NCBI GenBank assembly: GCA_964411275.1
Contig: CAYPKG010000054.1
Location: 1 to 10,704, forward strand
Origin: CAYPKG01 sp964411275
GTDB lineage: Bacteria > Bacillota > Clostridia > Christensenellales > CAG-138
Direction: 5' to 3'
DNA length: 10,704 bases
Both the position numbers and the translations under genes were made by a program. Of the stretch, positions 1 through 4,671 are shown piece by piece. Under the pieces are notes generated by a model, which searched no databases, was not told the origin of the DNA, and saw only the letters and a list, made by a program, of their open reading frames with translations. How positions within the stretch are numbered: position 1 is the stretch's first letter; each line of letters begins with the position of its first letter.

Positions 1-1271
1 TGGTGGCCAAGTGGTATAAAAAAGAAGGAGATCCGGTCAAGGCTGGGGATGTCCTGTTTGAAGTGGAGACGGACAAGCTTACAAACGAAGTGGAAGCCGA
101 TTGCGACGGCGTTTTGATCCGTGTGCTCGCCCAGGAAGGCGACAGCGTACCCTGCAAAGACACGGTGGCTTATATCGGCCAGGCTGGCGAGGTCATAGAC
201 GAGGGGGAAGCTTCGTCTGACGAAGCCCCGGCAGCCAAGGCGGACGCCGCGCAAGCGGCCACGCTAAGTGCGCCCCCCGCGCAGGCGGCCAGCGCCGCTA
301 CCGGCGGGTATGTCTTAGCGACCCCGGCGGCCAAGGCACTGGCGAAGGAGAAGGGCGTAATGCTCTCCCTCATTCCGGCCAGCGGCCCCCAGGGAAGCGT
401 TGTGCTCAAGGATGTAGAGGGATACGAAGCGCGGCCCGCGAGCATATCCGGCCTGGCGGCCAAGATCGCGGCGGAATTGGGCCTTGATGTGGCGGCGCTG
501 AGCGCCAATGGCCGTATCATGAGCGAGGATGTGCTGCGCGAGGCACTGACGGGCGCTTGGAGCGATGGCTCCGGCGCGCCCGCAGGCGACACGCAGGAGC
601 CGCTCAGCGGCATGCGCAAGACGATCGCGCGGCGCATGAGCGAGAGCTGGTTGACGTCTCCTAGGGTAAATTTTGAAATGGCGGTGGATTGTACGAACAT
701 GATCGCCCTTCGCAAGCAGCTTAAGAATTCGTTTGAAGCAAAGGGCCTCAAGCTGAGCTACAACCATATTATCATGCGCGCGGCGGCGCAGGCGCTCAAG
801 GAGTATCCGGCGGTGAACGCCTCCCTCGTGGACGATACCCTCGTAAAGCATGGGGATATCAACATCGGCCTGGCGGTGTCCGTGGGCGGCGGCCTGCTCG
901 TCCCCAACCTGAAGGGCTGCCAGCGCATGGGGCTGGAGGGCATCGCCATGGGTACGGAGGACTTGGTCAAGCGCGCCCGTGATAACAAGCTCAATCTCGA
1001 GGAGCTAGACGGCGGCACGTTCACAATTAGCAATTTGGGCATGTACGGCATGCGCTCCTTCTCGCCCATCATCAACCAGCCGCAGCTGGCCATACTCGGC
1101 GTGAACGCCATGGTGGAAACGCCTGTGGCGGTGGAAGGCGAGATTGTGATACGGCCCATTATGAACCTGAACCTTGTCGCTGACCACCGTGTTGTGGACG
1201 GCGTGCTGGCGGCGCAATTCCTGCAAAGGATCGTGGAGCTGCTGGAAACGCCTGTGAAAATGCTGGCGTAG
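1..1271 (+). CDS. 2-oxo acid dehydrogenase E2 component (dihydrolipoamide acyltransferase), 5' end missing
   Basis: This is the E2 core of a pyruvate/acetoin/branched-chain-type dehydrogenase complex. It carries acyl groups on lipoyl-lysine and passes them to CoA in the cytoplasm. The visible 422 residues begin inside the lipoyl domain: the GTG at position 3 is an internal Val codon, and the true start lies upstream of the window. The lipoyl domain has the ETDKLTNE motif, with the lipoylated Lys at visible residue 25. An Ala/Pro-rich linker (about 70-103) follows, then an E3-binding domain (about 104-141) and a second segment that looks like another one (about 147-182). The catalytic domain (about 199-422) ends with DHRVVDG, giving His395 and Asp399 of the HxxxDG active site. 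lpdA follows 12 bp downstream, so the two are co-transcribed; E1 genes are expected upstream. The substrate (pyruvate, acetoin or other) cannot be told from this fragment. Confidence 0.95.
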   Translation, partial: VAKWYKKEGDPVKAGDVLFEVETDKLTNEVEADCDGVLIRVLAQEGDSVPCKDTVAYIGQAGEVIDEGEASSDEAPAAKADAAQAATLSAPPAQAASAATGGYVLATPAAKALAKEKGVMLSLIPASGPQGSVVLKDVEGYEARPASISGLAAKIAAELGLDVAALSANGRIMSEDVLREALTGAWSDGSGAPAGDTQEPLSGMRKTIARRMSESWLTSPRVNFEMAVDCTNMIALRKQLKNSFEAKGLKLSYNHIIMRAAAQALKEYPAVNASLVDDTLVKHGDINIGLAVSVGGGLLVPNLKGCQRMGLEGIAMGTEDLVKRARDNKLNLEELDGGTFTISNLGMYGMRSFSPIINQPQLAILGVNAMVETPVAVEGEIVIRPIMNLNLVADHRVVDGVLAAQFLQRIVELLETPVKMLA

Positions 1272-1283
1272 GGAGGCCGTGAA

Positions 1284-2666
1284 ATGACAAAAATTTTGGT
1301 CATCGGCGGCGGCCCCGGCGGGTATGTCGCGGCCATCCGTGCCGCCCAGCTCGGCGCGGAAGTTACGCTGGTTGAAAAGGAAAATATAGGCGGTACATGC
1401 CTCAATGTGGGCTGTATCCCCACAAAGGCGCTCCTACATAGCGCGGAATTGTTCGTGAATGCCAAGGAAGGCGCGAAAATGGGGGTCATCGCCTCGCCTG
1501 AGCTGGATTTTGCCAAGGTCCAGTCCCACAAAAGCGCCGTGACGGCGAAGCTCGTCAAGGGCGTGGAGGGGCTGCTCAAGGCCAACAAGGTCAATATTAT
1601 ACGGGGCACGGCCCGCTTTGAAGGCCCCCGGGAAGTGGTTGTGGATACAAAGGACGGCGCAGAAAGCGTTTCGGCGGATAAAATCATCATCGCCAGCGGC
1701 TCCGTACCCGTCCGGCCGCCCATACCTGGCCTGGAGGGCGAAAGCTGCCTCGACTCCACGGGCGCGCTGGCTTTAACCGGTGTCCCCGCCTCCATGGTGA
1801 TTATCGGCGGCGGCGTCATTGGGGTGGAGCTGGCGACGGCATACAGCGCGTTCAACACCAATGTCACAATCGTTGAGATGCTGCCCGAGATACTGCCCAT
1901 GTTCGATGCGGATTTGGTAAAGGTCGTCAGGCGCAGCCTGCAAAAGCGCGGCGTGACCATCATGACGGGCACAAAAGTGCTCTCAGTAGAAAATGGCGCG
2001 GTGGCCAATGTCAATGTGGAAACGGAGCGGGGCGCTGCCACGATCCAGGGCGAAAAGGTGCTGGTATGCATCGGCAGGCGCACGAATACGGATGAACTGG
2101 GCCTGGACAAGGCGGGCATTGCCCATGACCGGGGCCGGGTTTGTGTCAATGAATATATGGAGACGAATGTGCCTGGCGTGTATGCCATCGGCGACTGCCT
2201 GGGCAAAACAATGCTGGCGCATGTGGCCTCGGCGCAGGGCGAGGCGGCGGCTGAAAACGCCCTGGGTGCCCGCGAGGTGTATGATGAAAAGACGAACCCC
2301 TCCTGCGTGTACGGCAGCCCGGAGCTTGCCATGGTGGGCATGACCGAGGCCCAGGCGCAGCAAAAGGGAAGAAACTATGTGGTGGGCAAATTCCCCTTGA
2401 GCGCCAATGGCAAATCCCTGATTGAAAACGGCGGCGTGGGCTTTGTCAAAATCATAGCGGGCCAGAAATACCGTGAGATATTGGGCGTGGGCATCGTGGG
2501 GCCGCGCGCCACGGATTTGATCGCCGAAGCGGCGCTGGCCATTCGGCTGGAGGCCACCATTGACGAGCTGATTTCTACCATTCACGCCCATCCGACGGTG
2601 GGCGAGGCCATGCGCGAAGCGGCGCTAAAAGTGGATGGACGCGCCATCCATATGCTCAATAAATAA
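1284..2666 (+). CDS. lpdA: dihydrolipoyl dehydrogenase (E3)
   Basis: This flavoprotein reoxidises the dihydrolipoyl group of E2 and reduces NAD+. At 460 aa it is the normal family length. The N-terminal FAD motif is IGGGPGG (residues 7-13). The redox-active disulfide is GGTCLNVGC (Cys39 and Cys44). The NAD-binding GGGVIGVE motif lies near residues 175-182, and the second FAD motif YAIGDC near 300-305. The C-terminal dimerisation domain carries the catalytic pair His436/Glu441 in HPTVGE. The ATG at 1284 has a GGGAGG ribosome binding site at 1271-1276, overlapping the stop codon of the E2 gene, which indicates coupled expression. All catalytic residues are present, so it should be functional. 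It probably serves the adjacent E2; sharing with a glycine cleavage system cannot be excluded. Confidence 0.97.
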   Translation: MTKILVIGGGPGGYVAAIRAAQLGAEVTLVEKENIGGTCLNVGCIPTKALLHSAELFVNAKEGAKMGVIASPELDFAKVQSHKSAVTAKLVKGVEGLLKANKVNIIRGTARFEGPREVVVDTKDGAESVSADKIIIASGSVPVRPPIPGLEGESCLDSTGALALTGVPASMVIIGGGVIGVELATAYSAFNTNVTIVEMLPEILPMFDADLVKVVRRSLQKRGVTIMTGTKVLSVENGAVANVNVETERGAATIQGEKVLVCIGRRTNTDELGLDKAGIAHDRGRVCVNEYMETNVPGVYAIGDCLGKTMLAHVASAQGEAAAENALGAREVYDEKTNPSCVYGSPELAMVGMTEAQAQQKGRNYVVGKFPLSANGKSLIENGGVGFVKIIAGQKYREILGVGIVGPRATDLIAEAALAIRLEATIDELISTIHAHPTVGEAMREAALKVDGRAIHMLNK

Positions 2667-2741
2667 CGCAAGTTTTGAGCCCAAACACCCTGGAAACAAT
2701 AGAAACCAAATGTGGTTGAGCAGGCAGAAACGAGCGCAAAC

Positions 2742-2784
2742 AAGGGTAGCATAGGCAACGATGACGGTTGCCTATGCTACCCTT
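2742..2784 (+). terminator. Rho-independent terminator of the E2-lpdA operon
   Basis: The arms 2742-2759 and 2767-2784 are a perfect 18-bp inverted repeat around a 7-nt loop. The hairpin lies 75 bp after the lpdA stop and is followed by a short T-rich tail (TTTTCT). The A-rich 5' flank makes it potentially bidirectional, but no minus-strand gene ends here. Confidence 0.8.
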
Positions 2785-2807
2785 TTCTAACGGTTCTATA
2801 TCGAACG

Positions 2808-2832
2808 GGCGGCACTGATGAAGCCGCCTTTT
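2808..2832 (+). terminator. possible second short hairpin terminator
   Basis: GGCGGC (2808-2813) pairs with GCCGCC (2823-2828) across a 9-nt loop and is followed by TTTTG. It would act as a back-up terminator behind the longer hairpin, or as a leader structure for the lipoprotein gene. The stem is only 6 bp, so the call is weak. Confidence 0.35.
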
Positions 2833-2888
2833 GTTTGCACAAAAAGGCTGCGATGTAAAGAGGTTTCACAGTACGCATTCCGTGTGAT

Positions 2889-2917
2889 TTTATTATCATC
2901 GCTGAAAGCGTTATAAT
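2889..2917 (+). promoter_or_regulatory. candidate sigma-A promoter for the lipoprotein gene
   Basis: A perfect TATAAT lies at 2912-2917, about 26 bp before the AAGGAG ribosome binding site. The -35 position at 17-bp spacing (2889-2894, TTTATT) matches consensus poorly. The preceding operon is closed by a terminator, so a promoter is needed around here. Confidence 0.4.
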
Positions 2918-2955
2918 TCTTGCGGATCGTTAAAACGAACAGAAGGAGAGTAATG

Positions 2956-3282
2956 ATGAACAGGAAAACAAGGAGTTTAGCGTTACTGCTGACAGCCGTA
3001 TTGTGCCTGGGCATGCTGGCGGGTTGTGTAGCCCCCGCTGCGCCGGGGGAGCAGAGCCCGGCGCCCGAGCCGCCGGTGACGCCGGGGCAGACGGATGGGA
3101 TCAGCGGCACGTTTGATGGCGAGGGACAGGGCAACAATGGGCCGGTCAAGGTGAAAGTAACGCTGGAAGACGGGCGCATCGCCGCGGTGGACGTGGTGGA
3201 GCACGTGGAGACGGCGGGCGTGTGCGAGCTGGCCATCGGGAACACCCCGAAGGACATCGTCGCATATAACCTTTCCAATTGA
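2956..3282 (+). CDS. small lipoprotein with an N-terminal part of an FMN-binding domain, probably truncated
   Basis: The reading frame encodes 108 aa. Residues 1-24 form a lipoprotein signal peptide: basic start MNRKTR, a hydrophobic core, then the lipobox LAGC with Cys24 as the lipidated residue. A short Ala/Pro/Glu-rich linker follows. From about residue 48 the sequence resembles the start of an FMN_bind domain, as found in Na+-translocating reductase subunits and flavin-linked fumarate or urocanate reductases: GTFDGEGQG, VKVTLEDGRIAAVDVVEHVET, then AIGNTPKDIVAYN. The domain normally continues to an SGAT-like motif where FMN is attached, but the frame stops before it. AAGGAG at 2943-2948 is 7 nt from this ATG; the ATG at 2953 is 4 nt away and also possible. 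A continuation in another frame (3263-3361) suggests a frameshift or recombination junction. Function as a flavin carrier in the envelope is therefore doubtful. Confidence 0.7.
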   Translation: MNRKTRSLALLLTAVLCLGMLAGCVAPAAPGEQSPAPEPPVTPGQTDGISGTFDGEGQGNNGPVKVKVTLEDGRIAAVDVVEHVETAGVCELAIGNTPKDIVAYNLSN

Positions 3283-3361
3283 TGGATATAAGGTATCGTT
3301 CCATACACAGTTAAGTAACAAAAAAGTAAAACAAATAATCGAAGAAGTAGTAAATGCATAA
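3263..3361 (+). pseudogene. out-of-frame C-terminal remnant, possibly the lost end of the FMN-binding domain
   Basis: In the frame one base on from the lipoprotein, a 32-codon stretch reads HITFPIDGYKV, SFHTQLSNKKVKQ and IIEEVVNA, then TAA. The spacing V-S-x-x-T-x-L-S-N followed by VKQ and an acidic helix is reminiscent of the C-terminal end of FMN_bind domains (VSGAT-TSNA-KQA-E), but Gly-Ala of the attachment motif would be Phe-His here. The stretch is clearly more AT-rich than the preceding 300 bases. Either a one-base insertion (or two-base deletion) near 3262-3275 broke the gene, or two different sequences were joined here. It may equally be an unrelated gene end. Confidence 0.35.
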
Positions 3362-3369
3362 TGAGAAAG

Positions 3370-3409
3370 AAAGACTGCACTAAAGGTTTTATCCTTCGGT
3401 GCAGTCTTT
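3370..3409 (+). terminator. hairpin terminator after the lipoprotein region
   Basis: AAAGACTGCAC (3370-3380) pairs perfectly with 3399-3409, and AAGG/CCTT can extend the stem inside. T-rich sequence follows on both strands, so it may act in both directions. Its right arm lies inside the 88-bp direct repeat; the second repeat copy has only that right arm and cannot form this hairpin. Confidence 0.5.
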
Positions 3410-3482
3410 ACTTTTGAGCTCCCGCTTGAAGAGAGTCGGTCAAAAATTTACTTGTTCTCGGAAATCCCTAAGTTGAACCCGC
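3395..3482. repeat. 88-bp direct repeat, copy 1
   Basis: This copy begins TTCGGTGCAGTC and ends AGTTGAACCCGC. It is identical over all 88 bases to 3484-3571, from which it is separated by a single T (period 89). No convincing coding frame is seen in it. It overlaps the right half of the hairpin at 3370-3409. Confidence 0.95.
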
Positions 3483-3483
3483 T

Positions 3484-3571
3484 TTCGGTGCAGTCTTTAC
3501 TTTTGAGCTCCCGCTTGAAGAGAGTCGGTCAAAAATTTACTTGTTCTCGGAAATCCCTAAGTTGAACCCGC
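3484..3571. repeat. 88-bp direct repeat, copy 2
   Basis: This is an exact second copy of 3395-3482. It ends at the first base of the 181-bp tandem array, so the two repeat families abut without a spacer. Perfect identity points to a recent duplication or to active homogenisation. Confidence 0.95.
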
Positions 3572-3751
3572 AAGGGGTGTCTTTTTGTTGGCGGAGAGAA
3601 AGGGATTTTTCGCTTCGCCTCCCGCTGCTTGCGCTCCGCACTGCGCAGCTAAGGTCGGCGGCGCTACCCGGGGCGGGCAAATGATTCACCGGATCATTTG
3701 CTGATCCGCCCTTCGAATCCCTATAACTAAGCGCCAACAAAAAAACACCCA
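3571..3751. repeat. 181-bp tandem unit 1 (carries a copy of the tRNA-Ser 3' end)
   Basis: The unit begins CAAGGGGTGTC. It contains TGGCGGAGAGAAAGGGATT, the reverse complement of the last 19 nt of the tRNA-Ser gene including CCA. A GC-rich middle part, a long hairpin (3671-3711) and the left arm of the next terminator palindrome follow. It differs from unit 2 at only three positions by eye (one near 3580, two near 3632-3638). The minus-strand reading frame through it continues the translated tRNA and is not considered a gene. Confidence 0.95.
3671..3711. repeat. two-part hairpin inside unit 1
   Basis: GCAAATGAT (3677-3685) pairs with ATCATTTGC (3693-3701) around a 7-nt loop. The outer arms GGGCGG (3671-3676) and CCGCCC (3706-3711) extend it, with a 4-nt bulge TGAT. 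The same structure recurs at 3852-3892. There is no T-tract, so it is not a terminator; it could be an RNA fold, a protein site or a cruciform. Confidence 0.7.
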
Positions 3752-3774
3752 CAAGGGGTGCCTTTTTGTTGGCG
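3732..3774 (-). terminator. duplicated tRNA terminator palindrome at the unit 1/unit 2 junction
   Basis: This is a copy of the 3913-3955 hairpin, 181 bp away: arms of 19 bp (with G-U pairs) holding a CACCC/GGGTG core and A/T tracts on both sides. It would terminate transcripts from either direction. Confidence 0.7.
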
Positions 3775-3932
3775 GAGAGAAAGGGATTTTTCGCTTCGCC
3801 TCCCGCTGCTTGTGCTCGGCACTGCGCAGCTAAGGTCGGCGGCGCTACCCGGGGCGGGCAAATGATTCACCGGATCATTTGCTGATCCGCCCTTCGAATC
3901 CCTATAACTAAGCGCCAACAAAAAAACACCCA
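3752..3932. repeat. 181-bp tandem unit 2
   Basis: This is the second full unit, about 98% identical to unit 1 and in the same order: copy of the tRNA-Ser 3' end, GC-rich middle, hairpin at 3852-3892, tRNA-like sequence TTCGAATCCC, and GCGCCAACAAAA leading into the next terminator palindrome. It directly adjoins the real tRNA terminator region. Confidence 0.95.
3852..3892. repeat. two-part hairpin inside unit 2
   Basis: This is an identical copy of the hairpin at 3671-3711, 181 bp on. Both arms and the loop are unchanged between units, although the GC-rich segment just before them has diverged slightly. Confidence 0.7.
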
Positions 3933-3955
3933 CAAGGGGTGCCTTTTTGTTGGCG
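3913..3955 (-). terminator. terminator of tRNA-Ser, overlapping the encoded CCA end
   Basis: On the minus strand the arms 3955-3937 and 3931-3913 pair over 19 bp, with two G-U wobbles and a 5-nt loop. The CACCC/GGGTG core is followed by seven T residues. The upstream arm begins with the last bases of the tRNA (CGCCA), so the terminator stem and the mature tRNA 3' end share sequence. A-tracts on the other side make it bidirectional. Confidence 0.8.
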
Positions 3956-3969
3956 GAGAGAAAGGGATT
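3933..3969. repeat. partial 181-bp unit 3, merging into the functional tRNA-Ser
   Basis: The first 37 bases of the unit recur here. At 3970 the sequence leaves the repeat consensus (TTTTCGC) and continues as the intact T-arm of tRNA-Ser. The array therefore begins at the 3' end of the tRNA gene and extends away from it, the usual side for tRNA-associated insertions. Confidence 0.9.
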
Positions 3970-4041
3970 CGAACCCTTGATACGGTTCCCCGTATACACG
4001 ATTTCCAGTCGTGCGCCTTCGACCAGCTCAGCCATCTCTCC
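3951..4041 (-). tRNA. tRNA-Ser (anticodon GGA), CCA encoded
   Basis: On the minus strand the gene runs from GGAGAGA (4041-4035) to TCTCTCC-G-CCA. The acceptor stem pairs perfectly over 7 bp. The anticodon stem is CACGA/TCGTG with loop CTGGAAA and anticodon GGA at 4006-4004, reading UCC and UCU serine codons. The long class II variable arm ATACGG-GGAA-CCGTAT is typical of tRNA-Ser. The T-arm is AAGGG-TTCGAAT-CCCTT. The length is 91 nt with CCA. Its 3' end is the source or target of the neighbouring tandem array. Confidence 0.97.
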
Positions 4042-4073
4042 AGGGCCTGCTGCTCTAATCGCAGTGCTTCCCT

Positions 4074-4102
4074 ATATTACAATAAATAGCCGGAAAATGC
4101 AA
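4074..4102 (-). promoter_or_regulatory. weak candidate promoter for tRNA-Ser
   Basis: On the minus strand TTGCAT (4102-4097) and TAATAT (4079-4074) are 17 bp apart and would start transcription about 25 bp before the tRNA. Matches to consensus are only partial, and the -35 element lies within the hairpin at 4084-4131, so the call is tentative. Confidence 0.3.
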
Positions 4103-4131
4103 GACATAATTTCATGCGTTTCCGGCTATTT
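4084..4131 (-). terminator. terminator of the 4137-4565 gene
   Basis: AAATAGCCGGAAA (4084-4096) is the exact reverse complement of 4119-4131. It lies 5 bp after the stop codon of the minus-strand gene and is followed on that strand by TATTGTAATAT. The loop is long (22 nt) and the T-tract interrupted, so termination may be partial and could allow some read-through into tRNA-Ser. Confidence 0.6.
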
Positions 4132-4136
4132 ACCGC

Positions 4137-4565
4137 CTACAGGTATGACTTCATTTCTTCGATATTCGCCTGCTCTGTGGCCAGAAGCTTTTCCGCCAGC
4201 GCTATCGCGTCGCCGTTCGGCCCGGTATATTCGTGGATGCGCTTCGTAATCTTCATCACGCCCTGTGTGCTGCCCTCGATCATCATGTGCGCGATGTGGG
4301 AGGGGGAGCGGTCCGTAAGTGTCTGGAATTTGGCGTTTACCTGCAGCATAGCCTTTGCCATGAGCGGCGCTTCCCCCGGGGCGTTGCCCAGGGTCGCTAA
4401 GAGCTGCGCTGCCTCATCGTATATCTTGCGGTATTCGGCTTGCTGAATTAGCAACGATTTTCGAAATCCCTCGTCCTCTGAGACCTCCAGCACCCGGGTG
4501 ATGCCTTCAAGGCCCATTTGCGCGTTTTCACATATGAGTTTTAACAGTCCAGTTTCGTCGATCAT
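4137..4565 (-). CDS. hypothetical 142-aa all-helical protein, ferritin-like/DUF2383-like
   Basis: The function is not established. The sequence looks like a bundle of four or five helices (about residues 2-28, 31-60, 67-82, 88-112 and 117-140), with no signal peptide or membrane segment, so it is probably cytoplasmic. Acidic and histidine residues recur inside the helices (Glu13, Glu20, Glu44, His93, Glu97, Glu131). The C-terminal stretch LLATEQANIEEMKSYL resembles ends of ferritin-like and PA2169/DUF2383-type bundles, but no clear ExxH metal motif is visible. GAGGTG at 4573-4578 lies 7 nt before the ATG, which supports this start. It is followed by its own hairpin and preceded by the gap terminator, so it is probably monocistronic. 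The family assignment is an inference from composition and pattern only. Confidence 0.75.
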   Translation of the reverse strand: MIDETGLLKLICENAQMGLEGITRVLEVSEDEGFRKSLLIQQAEYRKIYDEAAQLLATLGNAPGEAPLMAKAMLQVNAKFQTLTDRSPSHIAHMMIEGSTQGVMKITKRIHEYTGPNGDAIALAEKLLATEQANIEEMKSYL

Positions 4566-4629
4566 TGTTTATCACCTCGGGCTTTAGTATGTGCAGGACG
4601 CGCGCGATCATGCCATGAAAACGAAAACG

Positions 4630-4651
4630 GGGCCGCGCAAAAACGCGGCCC
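4630..4651 (-). terminator. terminator of gap
   Basis: GGGCCGCG (4630-4637) and CGCGGCCC (4644-4651) form a perfect 8-bp GC-rich stem with a 6-nt loop. On the minus strand it is followed by CGTTTTCGTTTTC. It lies about 20 bp after the gap stop codon. Confidence 0.85.
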
Positions 4652-4671
4652 GTCTGAGAAGCTATATGTCT

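Noticed and set aside
758..2341. Long minus-strand open frame (527 codons) opposite the E2 and lpdA genes
   Set aside because: It is antisense to two well-supported enzymes with all motifs intact. Its translation is Ser/Pro/Thr-rich low-complexity sequence typical of antisense frames in GC-rich genes.
2796..3380. Minus-strand frame of 194 codons opposite the lipoprotein
   Set aside because: It runs through the terminator and intergenic sequence, lacks a credible ribosome binding site, and lies opposite a frame with a clear lipobox and RBS.
3395..3969. CRISPR array
   Set aside because: The repeats are 88 and 181 bp, directly adjoining, with no short repeats and no variable spacers, and there are no cas genes.
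3537..4035. Minus-strand frames through the tandem array and tRNA (peptides with KSLSLRQQK)
   Set aside because: They translate the tRNA-Ser gene, its terminator and the repeat units. The open frames exist because 181 bp units happen to lack stops in that frame; such peptides are common spurious annotations.
3933..4041. A functional integrative element attached to tRNA-Ser
   Set aside because: tRNA 3' duplications fit att sites, but no integrase, excisionase or other element gene lies between or next to the copies in this window, so only the repeat itself is reported.
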